A stretch of 64,000 nt of DNA from positions 124,001 through 188,000 of the forward strand of contig NZ_LYPF02000007.1 in the NCBI RefSeq assembly GCF_001661595.2, given 5' to 3'. The DNA comes from Crocinitomix algicola. GTDB lineage: Bacteria > Bacteroidota > Bacteroidia > Flavobacteriales_D > Crocinitomicaceae. Made by a program: the position numbers and the translations under genes. The notes beneath the pieces are model-generated. The model was given only the letters and a program-made list of their open reading frames with translations. It did not search any database and had not been told where the DNA came from. Positions 48,156 through 55,189 of this stretch are shown here, piece by piece; within the stretch, counting starts at the first letter, position 1; every line of letters begins with the position of its first letter.

Positions 48156-49238
48156 ATGAAGTACATCTTTCCAATTTTAATTGTTCTTTTTTCAGCGTGT
48201 GCTAATCAGTCCGCTGATGAAACAAAAAAAAATCATCAAAAAATAAAAGAATCAATTGAGATTTTAGGGAGTACACAAGGAACAACTTATGCAATTGTTG
48301 TGAACGATCCAATTGAAATTACAAAGGCGGAAGTCGATGCAATTTTTGCGAATTTTGACCGTGCGCTCAGCGGTTATATTGATAGTTCAGTTGTTACGCA
48401 ACTAAACCAATCTGCAGCTGGAGATTTTTATTATCAAGACCCGTATAATTATTTTAACCGATGTTATCAATTAGCGCAAGAAGTTTATGCGAATACTAAC
48501 GGAGACTTTGATCCGACTGTTTTTCCCTTGGTAGACGGATGGGGTTTTATGAAGAATGTTGACGTGGTTCCGGATAGCGCTCGTGTTCAAGAGTTGAGAG
48601 CATTATTGGGATTTCATCAAAATAAGCATTTTACTTTTTATACAGTTACGGATTCAAATGGGGTATCCTCTTCTTTAAATCATATCAATAAAAAAACACC
48701 TGGTGCCAAGCTCGATTTTAATGCAATTGCACAGGGTTTATCGGTTGATGTTATAGCGGAAGAGATTGAACGAAGAGGGGGAGAGAATTATTATGTTGAA
48801 ATAGGAGGTGAAATTCGGGTAAAAGGAAGGAATTCGGACGATGTGCATTGGCGGATTGGAATTGATAAGCCAATCGATCATTCAAATGAGGAAACACGTG
48901 TCTTACAAGAGGTGGTGCAGTTGCAAGATGTCAGCATAGCAACTTCGGGGAATTATAGAAAATTCTACGAGAAAAACGGTGTTCGATATTCGCATACATT
49001 AGACCCAAAAACAGGTTATCCTGTAACACATAGTTTGTTAAGTGCAACTGTGGTAGCTGAAAATTGTGCCCTTGCTGATGCTATGGCAACCGCATTTATG
49101 GTTAAAGGAACGGAAAAAACCAAAGCGTTCTTAAAAAACCGACCAGAATTGAATTTAGAAGTATATTTAATCTATACTGATCAAGATGGTGCATATAAAA
49201 CATACGCAACTCCTGGGTTCAATGAATTGTTAGATTAA
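48156..49238 (+). CDS. apbE: FAD:protein FMN transferase (ApbE)
   Basis: 360 residues with a lipoprotein signal (LIVLFSACANQ). Core motifs: GSTQGTTYAIV, DFDPTVFPLVDGWGF, KLDFNAIAQGLSVDVIAEEI, YYVEIGGEIRVKGRN and VSIATSGNYRKFYEKNGVRYSHTLDPKTGYPV. It transfers FMN from FAD to a Thr or Ser of target proteins such as NqrB/NqrC or RnfG, on the outside of the inner membrane. No such target gene is in the window. Confidence 0.94.
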   Translation: MKYIFPILIVLFSACANQSADETKKNHQKIKESIEILGSTQGTTYAIVVNDPIEITKAEVDAIFANFDRALSGYIDSSVVTQLNQSAAGDFYYQDPYNYFNRCYQLAQEVYANTNGDFDPTVFPLVDGWGFMKNVDVVPDSARVQELRALLGFHQNKHFTFYTVTDSNGVSSSLNHINKKTPGAKLDFNAIAQGLSVDVIAEEIERRGGENYYVEIGGEIRVKGRNSDDVHWRIGIDKPIDHSNEETRVLQEVVQLQDVSIATSGNYRKFYEKNGVRYSHTLDPKTGYPVTHSLLSATVVAENCALADAMATAFMVKGTEKTKAFLKNRPELNLEVYLIYTDQDGAYKTYATPGFNELLD

Positions 49239-49247
49239 CATTAAGGC

Positions 49248-49859
49248 ATGTCATTCAAAAAAATTAATAAAAATCTGCTTAAAAAAATGCGTAGCGTAGG
49301 AATAGAAGATCCTACGACGTTGCAAGCTGAGTTAATTCCAAAAATAAAAAGTGGGGCTCATGTATTTGGAATTGGAGGTGAAGGAGCAGGGAAAACAGAA
49401 ACGATTATTATCAGTACCCTACAACGGATTCAAATGCGAGCTCAAGGCGATAATCCAACGGCGTTAATTTTTGTAAAAGATAAAGCCGCTGTTTTAGCTT
49501 TGGAGGAACGTTTCAAGCCTTATGTGGAATTTAGTGATGTGCGGGTAAGAACAGCGTATGAGGAAAGGATTATCAATCATCAAAAGGATGAAATTTATTT
49601 GGGAGCAGATATTGTTATTGCAACACCGAAGCGATTGAGTAAGTTATATTTTTTAAACGGAATAAATTTAATGGAGCTAAAAATGATTGTTGTTGAAGAT
49701 GCAGAGTTTTTAGTGGGTACAGATCAGCATACAGATATTCATCGCATTACAGAATCAATAAAGGCACAGCATGTCGTTTTTGCGAGCGCTTGGACAGATC
49801 ATTTGGAAAAGCTAAAAGATTTGTTTATGGCTAATGCTCAAATTGTTAAGGTAGATTAA
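49248..49859 (+). CDS. Half-length DEAD-box-like ATPase (first RecA domain only)
   Basis: 203 residues. A Q-motif-like start (GIEDPTTLQAELIPKI) is followed by motif I GGEGAGKTE, motif Ib-like ATPKRLSKL, a changed motif II VVEDAEF (normally DEAD) and a changed motif III ASAW (normally SAT). The second RecA domain is missing, and the gene ends normally with its stop shared with the fur-like gene (TTAA, 49856-49859). It starts 10 bases after apbE. It may bind RNA or ATP, but full helicase activity is unlikely. No frameshift relic of a second domain is present downstream. Confidence 0.8.
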   Translation: MSFKKINKNLLKKMRSVGIEDPTTLQAELIPKIKSGAHVFGIGGEGAGKTETIIISTLQRIQMRAQGDNPTALIFVKDKAAVLALEERFKPYVEFSDVRVRTAYEERIINHQKDEIYLGADIVIATPKRLSKLYFLNGINLMELKMIVVEDAEFLVGTDQHTDIHRITESIKAQHVVFASAWTDHLEKLKDLFMANAQIVKVD

Positions 49860-50254
49860 GCACAGTTTTTACAAATTCCTTTTGCTTGTATTTCTACAGC
49901 ATCAATTTGGTACCCTTTAAGGTTGATTTCCGGATAATCATCTATATCCAAACAGAATATTTCAGCACAACTATTACATCGAAAGTGAATATGTTGATGT
50001 TGATGTTCTTTGGCATTGCAGTTGTCGTGGCATAATGCAAGCTTTTTGATATTGCCAGGCATTGTGATTTCATGAATAATTCCCTTTTCTATGAATGTTT
50101 TAATCGTTCGATAAAGAGTTATCCGATCAAATTCGCCAAGTTCATTTTCTATTTGTTCTGTTGAAATCGCATTTTTATGTTGTTCAAAAATGGTTAAAAC
50201 AGCTAGTCTAAAGTCTGTTACGCGGAGTTTTTTGGATCGGAGTAAGTTTTTCAT
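49856..50254 (-). CDS. Fur-family metal-responsive repressor (Zur-like candidate)
   Basis: 132 residues from ATG 50254 (MKNLLRSKKLRVTDFRL); longer in-frame versions run through the operator region and are unlikely. The winged helix (ISTEQIENELGEFDRITLYRTIKTFIEKGIIHEI) is followed by a metal-binding half: CHDNCNAKEHQHQHIHFRC, with CNSC and CKNC pairs for a structural zinc. It represses metal-uptake genes when its metal is bound. The divergent TonB receptor and two palindromes between them suggest it controls both. Zinc is the likeliest metal given the Cys/His-rich partner, but iron or another metal cannot be excluded. Confidence 0.87.
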   Translation of the reverse strand: MKNLLRSKKLRVTDFRLAVLTIFEQHKNAISTEQIENELGEFDRITLYRTIKTFIEKGIIHEITMPGNIKKLALCHDNCNAKEHQHQHIHFRCNSCAEIFCLDIDDYPEINLKGYQIDAVEIQAKGICKNCA

Positions 50255-50262
50255 AAAAATAA

Positions 50263-50279
50263 TTGCAACAGTATTGCAA
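50263..50279. promoter_or_regulatory. Palindromic operator 1 (Fur/Zur-box candidate)
   Basis: TTGCAACAGTATTGCAA: TTGCAA on both sides of a 5-base centre, inside the divergent regulator/receptor promoter. It covers the TTG at 50263-50265 that could serve as the receptor's -33 element (22-base spacer to the -7). Confidence 0.65.
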
Positions 50280-50287
50280 AAAGATAG

Positions 50288-50295
50288 TACATTTG
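50288..50295 (+). promoter_or_regulatory. -7 element of the TonB receptor promoter
   Basis: TACATTTG matches TAnnTTTG and lies 18 bases before the receptor ATG at 50314, implying a very short leader. It overlaps operator 2, so a bound repressor would block it. Confidence 0.5.
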
Positions 50296-50311
50296 CAACG
50301 GTATTGCAAAT
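50291..50311. promoter_or_regulatory. Palindromic operator 2 (Fur/Zur-box candidate)
   Basis: ATTTGCAA and TTGCAAAT form perfect 8-base arms around CGGTA. The centre lies 30 bases from that of operator 1, about three helical turns, so two dimers could bind the same face. It ends two bases before the receptor start codon. Confidence 0.7.
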
Positions 50312-50313
50312 AT

Positions 50314-52536
50314 ATGAAATTATTCTTTCTAAATATAGCGTTTTTTTGCTCGTGGATTGGTTTTGGGCAAACAATAAATATTACCGTATTGAATGAGGAG
50401 AATCAAACAATACCGTTTGCTTCTTGTTACGTTCAAGAGTTTGATGCGATGTATATCGCTGATTCAACAGGGAGAGTGAAACTAAAAGATGTCCCACCTG
50501 CTAATTATCATTTCGATTTTAACGCATATGGTTTCGATAAAGGACATTTGGATATTCGGATAAAGAATGATACTAGCTTTCAGTTTGTCTTGTTTGAGAA
50601 TCATCGTGAGCTGGATGAGTTGATCATAACACATACTGGCGAATTACAACGAGAAAATATCACCAACGTCGCTCATTTAAAAATTAATGAGGTTAATCAA
50701 ATCGCAACCACAACAATTGGACAAGCTTTAACTCAAATTCCGGGAGTATACGAAACTGGAATTGGAACGGGTATTAGTAAACCTGTTATTCGCGGTTTGT
50801 CTGGTAGTAGAGTGGTAACTTACATTAATTCATTACGAATTGAAAATCAACAATGGGGAGGTGATCACGGTTTGCCAATTACATCTTTAGGCGTAGGAGG
50901 TGTAGAGGTTATTAAAGGGCCGGCTTCTCTTTTATTTGGTGCAGATGCCTTAGGTGGTGTGCTTTATTTTGTAGATGAACCTTATGCTAAATCGAATAGT
51001 ACAGAGCTTAGTTTTAAATCACAGTTTGAATCAAATACTTTGGGTACTGTAAATGAACTAGGTTATAAGATTAATAAGAATAAAATAAGATTGAATGCCT
51101 TTTTTGGATATGACAACCATGCCGATTATCAGCTGAGTAATGGTAAATATGTGCAAAACTCAAGGTTTCATCAGTACTCCGGTAAGCTTGCGCTTGGCTA
51201 TAACACGGAGAAGTGGTTGGTAAATGTCCGGTATAATTTTTACAGAGGTCTGTTGGGGTTACCCGGACATACGCATGATAGTATCATTAATCCGGAAAGT
51301 TTTCAACGTGACGAGCAAAGTAGGGCGCATACCATCCCACAACAAGTAGCAACAAATCATTTTTTATCGGTAGAAAATAAGTTCTTTTTTGAAAAAGGTG
51401 AGTTAGTGGTTGGATTAGGAAATACAAACAATCATTTGGAAGAATTTGAAGAAAAAATTTTTACCCCAGCAATAAATATTAACTTAAATAATACCTTGCT
51501 TAATGCCAAGTTGAAGTATCAATTGTCTAAAAGAACAAAACTTGTAGTTGGTACTCAAGAAATGCTCCAGTTCAATAAAAATGCTCCCGGGGCTGAAGAG
51601 TTGATTATTCCAGATGCTCAAACATTAGATTATGGTGCTTTTGCTTTGTTGATGTCATCCATAAAAAAGTGGAAAATTCAGGGTGGAGCGAGGATTGATA
51701 ATCGGACAATTGAAACAAGAGGCTCGGAGTTTTACAATTCGTATACCGGTTATAATTTTGCTTTTGGATTGGCCCGTATTCGACCAAAATCAACCACACG
51801 CTTTAATGTTTCATCAGGATTCAGAGCGCCAACTAGTGCTGAATTACTTTCGGATGGAGTTCATCATGGTGCTTTTCGATATGAACGTGGAAATCAAGGG
51901 CTAAAAACAGAGAAAGGATTACAAGTTGACTTGAGTTATGCAGTGCATTTTTCAGATTTAGAATTGATTATCAACCCTTTTTATCATCGTGTATACGATT
52001 ATATTTATCTCCAAAAATCATCAGATTTGGTTGGAAGTTATCAAGTTTTCGACTATGTGCAAACGGATTTTGCTCAACTCTATGGAGTTGATTTTGGATT
52101 CCATTATCATCCTCATCGTGCACATTGGATGCATATTGAAACGAATTTTTCAACCATCTTCGCCGAAGATGAGTTTAAAAACGCACTTCCATTAATTCCA
52201 CAAAGTAGAATTAACAATCAAATTCGTGCAGATTTAAAAGCGCCGCGTTTCTTCAAAAAATTGAACTTGATTGTTCAGTACAATTATTCATTCCTCCAAG
52301 ATCGTGTTGGCATACTAGAAACACCTACGAACGATTATCATTTGGTGAATTTTGGGGCGAATGCGAAGTTGAAAGGAGAAAATCCAATAATAATTGGGAT
52401 TGGTGTCAATAATTTACTCAATCAAGAATATACTAATCATTTGTCAGGCCTAAAGAATATTGGACTGGCAAATCCAGGGAGAAATGTTTATCTCTCCTTT
52501 AAATATCAGTTTGCTAAACCTTTAAAATCAAAATAA
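50314..52536 (+). CDS. TonB-dependent outer-membrane receptor, probable metal transporter
   Basis: 740 residues from ATG 50314, which gives a signal peptide (MKLFFLNIAFFCSWIGFGQ); an upstream in-frame ATG lies inside the operators. A carboxypeptidase-like N-terminal domain (about 20-100) precedes the plug (IGQALTQIPGVYETGIGTGISKPVIRGLSGSRVVTYINSLRIENQQWGGDHGLP) and the 22-stranded barrel ending VYLSFKYQFAKPLKSK. His-rich loops such as FHYHPHRAHWMH suit a zinc or similar ligand. It sits under Fur-type operators and is followed by a Cys/His-rich lipoprotein 1 base later. ZnuD-like function is an inference. Confidence 0.9.
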   Translation: MKLFFLNIAFFCSWIGFGQTINITVLNEENQTIPFASCYVQEFDAMYIADSTGRVKLKDVPPANYHFDFNAYGFDKGHLDIRIKNDTSFQFVLFENHRELDELIITHTGELQRENITNVAHLKINEVNQIATTTIGQALTQIPGVYETGIGTGISKPVIRGLSGSRVVTYINSLRIENQQWGGDHGLPITSLGVGGVEVIKGPASLLFGADALGGVLYFVDEPYAKSNSTELSFKSQFESNTLGTVNELGYKINKNKIRLNAFFGYDNHADYQLSNGKYVQNSRFHQYSGKLALGYNTEKWLVNVRYNFYRGLLGLPGHTHDSIINPESFQRDEQSRAHTIPQQVATNHFLSVENKFFFEKGELVVGLGNTNNHLEEFEEKIFTPAININLNNTLLNAKLKYQLSKRTKLVVGTQEMLQFNKNAPGAEELIIPDAQTLDYGAFALLMSSIKKWKIQGGARIDNRTIETRGSEFYNSYTGYNFAFGLARIRPKSTTRFNVSSGFRAPTSAELLSDGVHHGAFRYERGNQGLKTEKGLQVDLSYAVHFSDLELIINPFYHRVYDYIYLQKSSDLVGSYQVFDYVQTDFAQLYGVDFGFHYHPHRAHWMHIETNFSTIFAEDEFKNALPLIPQSRINNQIRADLKAPRFFKKLNLIVQYNYSFLQDRVGILETPTNDYHLVNFGANAKLKGENPIIIGIGVNNLLNQEYTNHLSGLKNIGLANPGRNVYLSFKYQFAKPLKSK

Positions 52537-52537
52537 A

Positions 52538-52747
52538 ATGAGAAAAGTTAGATTAACAATTGGAATTGCTGCAGTAGCCTTAGCTGGATTAACAACATCA
52601 TGTAAAAAATGTCACGAATGTCATTATGATGGTCCTGATGGAGAAGTAGAATTAGGAGAAAAATGTGGAGACGATTTAGAAGCATTGGAAGATAATGGTT
52701 ATACAGTAGACGGAACAAACTATACTGTTCACTGTCACGAACATTAA
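52538..52747 (+). CDS. Small Cys/His-rich lipoprotein
   Basis: 69 residues. Signal and lipidated Cys22 are in GLTTSCKK. The mature part has four further Cys (25, 28, 43, 66) and five His (26, 29, 65, 67, 69), mostly in CHECH near the start and HCHEH at the end. Such clusters can bind zinc or copper. It starts 1 base after the TonB receptor gene, hence the same operon under the Fur-type operators. A periplasmic or surface metal carrier handing metal to or from the receptor is a reasonable guess, not shown. Confidence 0.8.
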   Translation: MRKVRLTIGIAAVALAGLTTSCKKCHECHYDGPDGEVELGEKCGDDLEALEDNGYTVDGTNYTVHCHEH

Positions 52748-52833
52748 TGGTGCAGGGTGTGCGCTTAAATTGATCAGTCAAAGAAAAATGAAATAAAACC
52801 TTTAAATTAATAGAGGTAGAATTAAATTTTTCT

Positions 52834-52841
52834 TAAATTTG
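52834..52841 (+). promoter_or_regulatory. -7 element of the tRNA-Leu promoter
   Basis: TAAATTTG matches TAnnTTTG and lies 57 bases before the mature tRNA 5' end. No clear -33 element. Confidence 0.45.
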
Positions 52842-52897
52842 CCCTCCGCAATTGGAAACTTCCAATTGAAGAAAACTTTGTCTCGCCAGAGATAAAA

Positions 52898-52978
52898 GCC
52901 CGAGTGGCGGAACTGGTAGACGCGCACGACTCAAACTCGTGTTCCATTGGAGTGCCGGTTCGATTCCGGCCTCGGGTA
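52898..52978 (+). tRNA. tRNA-Leu (anticodon CAA)
   Basis: Acceptor stem GCCCGAG/CTCGGGT, D-arm with TGGTAGACGC, anticodon stem CACGA/TCGTG with loop CTCAAAC (anticodon CAA, codon UUG), a class II variable arm, and T-arm GCCGG-TTCGATT-CCGGC. CCA is not encoded. A terminator follows at once. The gene marks the left edge of the accessory region. Confidence 0.97.
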
Positions 52979-52980
52979 CA

Positions 52981-53006
52981 AAGCCAGCTTTTAGCTGGCT
53001 TTTTTA
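52981..53006 (+). terminator. Terminator after tRNA-Leu
   Basis: AAGCCAGCT (52981-52989) pairs with AGCTGGCTT (52993-53001), a 3-base loop, then a T run. Confidence 0.88.
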
Positions 53007-53080
53007 GTATTTGGGATTTTGAGAGGGTTTTGTTGTTTTTGAGGGTTTGTTTTTTAGTCTTGGAAAGTGATGGTTAATTG

Positions 53081-53216
53081 GTTGGTTAACTGTCTCGTAT
53101 AAATGTTGTAGCGGTTTTTTCTCCATTTTCTTTCGGCTAATTTACTACTTTCAATTTATACAAGAATTTTGAATTTAAGACTTTAACCGCTATTACATTT
53201 ATACCATGTTAGCAAA
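53081..53216 (-). repeat. attC-like site a, after the sigma-factor cassette
   Basis: A 136-bp imperfect palindrome. Inner arms at 53097-53116 and 53185-53204 match in 18 of 20 bases (one begins GTATAAATG). Outer ends are GTTAGCAAA (53208-53216 on +) and GTTAACC (read on -, from 53090). Read on the minus strand, the 3' core GTTTGCTAAC follows the gene that stops at 53227. It is complementary to that cassette's 5' boundary near 54601 (13 of 15 bases). Confidence 0.65.
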
Positions 53217-53226
53217 CGTTTCTTCT

Positions 53227-53799
53227 TTAACCTAAAGCCTCAATCTCGTCCAACATTTTTTGAACTTTATTCTCCGAATTTCTTTTTACAAATGGTCTGA
53301 AAATAAAAAACATAACCAATGTGAAAAGCGTAATCCCCGAATAGGTTAGAATCAAATGGAATTGATTATCTCTGACTTCCTGATAAATGAAAAATCCATA
53401 GCCTACTGCTAAAAAAAGCACAGAAACAATTAAATGCCAATTCATTTTTGACCCTTTTTGTTTTGACTTAATTATTAAGTTTTCCAGAAAGTCTCGATTG
53501 GATTTTAGTTCATCTTGAGTAAGATTTCTAAGTGTTCTGAATTTCAAAGCTATTCCAGACAAAAAACCTATGGCGATTAATATTTCTCCAAAAGTGGTAG
53601 TCCAAAGTAATGGCTTATAAAAAATGACAATTAAAGGAAGGATAACACCACAAGCAATAAAAAAAATGGTATTTAGAAAAGCATTTCTTTTTTTCTTAGC
53701 CTGGAAGTTTTTTATAACTGTTTGTATTTGTCCAGTATCGAGAGTATTCAATTTTCTATTGGAATTCCACAGTTCTTTTATGTTTTCAAAATCATCCAT
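53227..53799 (-). CDS. Membrane protein paired with an ECF sigma factor (possible anti-sigma)
   Basis: 190 residues. A cytoplasmic N-terminus (MDDFENIKELWNSNRKLNTLD) is followed by two pairs of membrane helices (FLNTIFFIACGVILPLIVIFY, IGFLSGIALKF; NWHLIVSVLFLAVGYGFFIY, LTYSGITLFTLVMFFIF). It starts 1 base after the sigma gene stop, so it is co-expressed. Such proteins next to ECF sigma factors in Bacteroidetes are candidates for membrane regulators, but it lacks a recognisable zinc anti-sigma motif. Confidence 0.75.
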   Translation of the reverse strand: MDDFENIKELWNSNRKLNTLDTGQIQTVIKNFQAKKKRNAFLNTIFFIACGVILPLIVIFYKPLLWTTTFGEILIAIGFLSGIALKFRTLRNLTQDELKSNRDFLENLIIKSKQKGSKMNWHLIVSVLFLAVGYGFFIYQEVRDNQFHLILTYSGITLFTLVMFFIFRPFVKRNSENKVQKMLDEIEALG

Positions 53800-53800
53800 T

Positions 53801-54262
53801 TTAGTTGAATTTTTTAGTAAGTTTTGCTTTAATTCTATGAAATTTTACTCGAACATTGATATGTGAAATTCCTATTATTTCTGCAATATTTTCTTGAGGA
53901 ACACCTTCGAGTGATAATGTGATTATTAACTTCTCCAATTCCGGAAGTTCAGAAATGTATTGATGTAACTTAGATAATTTTTCTTCTTGTTCAAAATTCG
54001 ATTCTACATATTTTAAATTTATTGGAAGTTCAGTTTTGGTGTGCGACTTTTCTTTTTGAATTTGGCGCAGACATTTATTAGTTGCAATTTTGTATATCCA
54101 AGTTCCAACAGATGAACGTTTTTCAAATTTTGGAAGATACTCCCAAACTGATATGAAGGTTTCTTGGGTAATATCCTTAGCCAAGTCTTCGTCATTGAAA
54201 TAGCCTAAACAAATTCGAAAAATTTTTGAAGAATAGGTACTATATATTTCGTCAAAGTTCAC
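53801..54262 (-). CDS. ECF-type RNA polymerase sigma factor
   Basis: 153 residues. Region 2 (FNDEDLAKDITQETFISVWEYLPKFEKRSSVGTWIYKIATNKCLRQI) and region 4 (LSKLHQYISELPELEKLIITLSLEGVPQENIAEIIGISHINVRVKFHRIKAKL) are complete. It directs RNA polymerase to its own set of promoters, which cannot be told from here. The small membrane protein at 54303 precedes it and the membrane partner follows. A sigma factor in a mobile cassette is unusual cargo. Confidence 0.92.
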   Translation of the reverse strand: MNFDEIYSTYSSKIFRICLGYFNDEDLAKDITQETFISVWEYLPKFEKRSSVGTWIYKIATNKCLRQIQKEKSHTKTELPINLKYVESNFEQEEKLSKLHQYISELPELEKLIITLSLEGVPQENIAEIIGISHINVRVKFHRIKAKLTKKFN

Positions 54263-54302
54263 TTGTATAATTGTAATATTCCTTGAACATAAATACTGAA
54301 AA

Positions 54303-54506
54303 TTAGGATTTTTTTAGATGAAGTCTGTCTTTTCTTATCAAAAGTAATCCAAGTATTTCAAATCCTACACCTATTCCTATCAATAATCCTTTTGCTAAAT
54401 CTGAGATATGCCAAGAACTCAAATGTTCAATAATATTGGGAAGTATTACCATTAAAAGTCCAATTGAAATTAGTGGAAACCATTTTGATTTTTTTTTTGT
54501 ATACAT
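54303..54506 (-). CDS. Small two-helix membrane protein
   Basis: 67 residues: a Lys-rich start, then two hydrophobic helices (WFPLISIGLLMVILPNII and GLLIGIGVGFEILGLLLI) and a basic end. It lies 40 bases upstream of the sigma gene on the same strand and within the same boundaries (53208-54601). Family unknown. Confidence 0.6.
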   Translation of the reverse strand: MYTKKKSKWFPLISIGLLMVILPNIIEHLSSWHISDLAKGLLIGIGVGFEILGLLLIRKDRLHLKKS

Positions 54507-55189
54507 TTTTTAGAATTTTTATACCCTTTAGATACACAACGAAGTCAAATGTTACAGATAGATGTGATTTTTTTGCTTTCGGTTTCCAAATGTTTGCTCA
54601 CAAGTGTATAAATAAACCTTTTTTAATATTAATTATTTAAAACCGTCTATACTCTTGAGAATAGTGGTGGTTGTAAGTCTTAGTGGTTTAAAGCTAGTTA
54701 TTTTTATGAATTTCTTTAGGTGCAAAGTTGTTTTCTCTTTGTTATCGGAGTGAGGTTATGACTTAAAAAGTACGCTTTATCTCGGTATATGGTAGTATAT
54801 ATGTAACGTGATTATACCACCAGTATTAGTAAATAAACGCCACTAAACAAGATCCAAGTTTGTTTATTTTTTCCTCATGAATAGATAAGTGGATACAAAA
54901 AAATGAATAGAAATTTTTGTCTAAATAAAATTCATTAAAACACTAAAATGGGTGATTTTCTTAACCTAACTTAAGCAACAAAAAGCCGAAAATTTTGTCC
55001 AAATTCCTCAATTAATTTGAGGTCATCAGTGATGGAAAAGTTCGATAAATGTTGCGTTTCGGGTACATTAAAAGACTAGCCATTTTGGTTGGGCTTTTTT
55101 TGTAGGGATAAGGGAGGTGAAGTTGAGGTTGTTTGCGTATAGCGGTTAGGCTATCTGACGTGTCTTGAAGGGCATACACTACGCCCAAG
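54507..55189. other. Long gene-free stretch with cassette-boundary relics
   Basis: About 680 bases with no convincing gene. It holds the 5' boundary of the sigma cassette (TTTGCTCAC, 54593-54601, followed by a GTATAAAT arm) and an imperfect hairpin near 54788-54824. A tRNA-3'-end-like stretch at 55040-55067 is followed by a + strand terminator (about 55068-55100). A GTTAGGC core near 55153, after the rhomboid stop, is also present. The rest looks like decayed spacer. Confidence 0.5.
55068..55100 (+). terminator. Orphan + strand terminator-like hairpin
   Basis: AAAAGACTAGCC folds back on GGTTGGGCTTTTTTT across ATTTT, with two G-T pairs and one mismatch, then a T run. No + strand gene precedes it; a degenerate tRNA-3'-like end does. 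Confidence 0.5.

Noticed and set aside
49988-50374. Longer versions of the Fur-like protein with 40 extra N-terminal residues
   Set aside because: The extension would be encoded by the operator and the opposing receptor promoter, and the family begins at MKNLLRSKKLRVT.
52748-53226. A second tRNA or small RNA next to tRNA-Leu
   Set aside because: No other cloverleaf was found; the stretch after the terminator is explained by attC-like site a.
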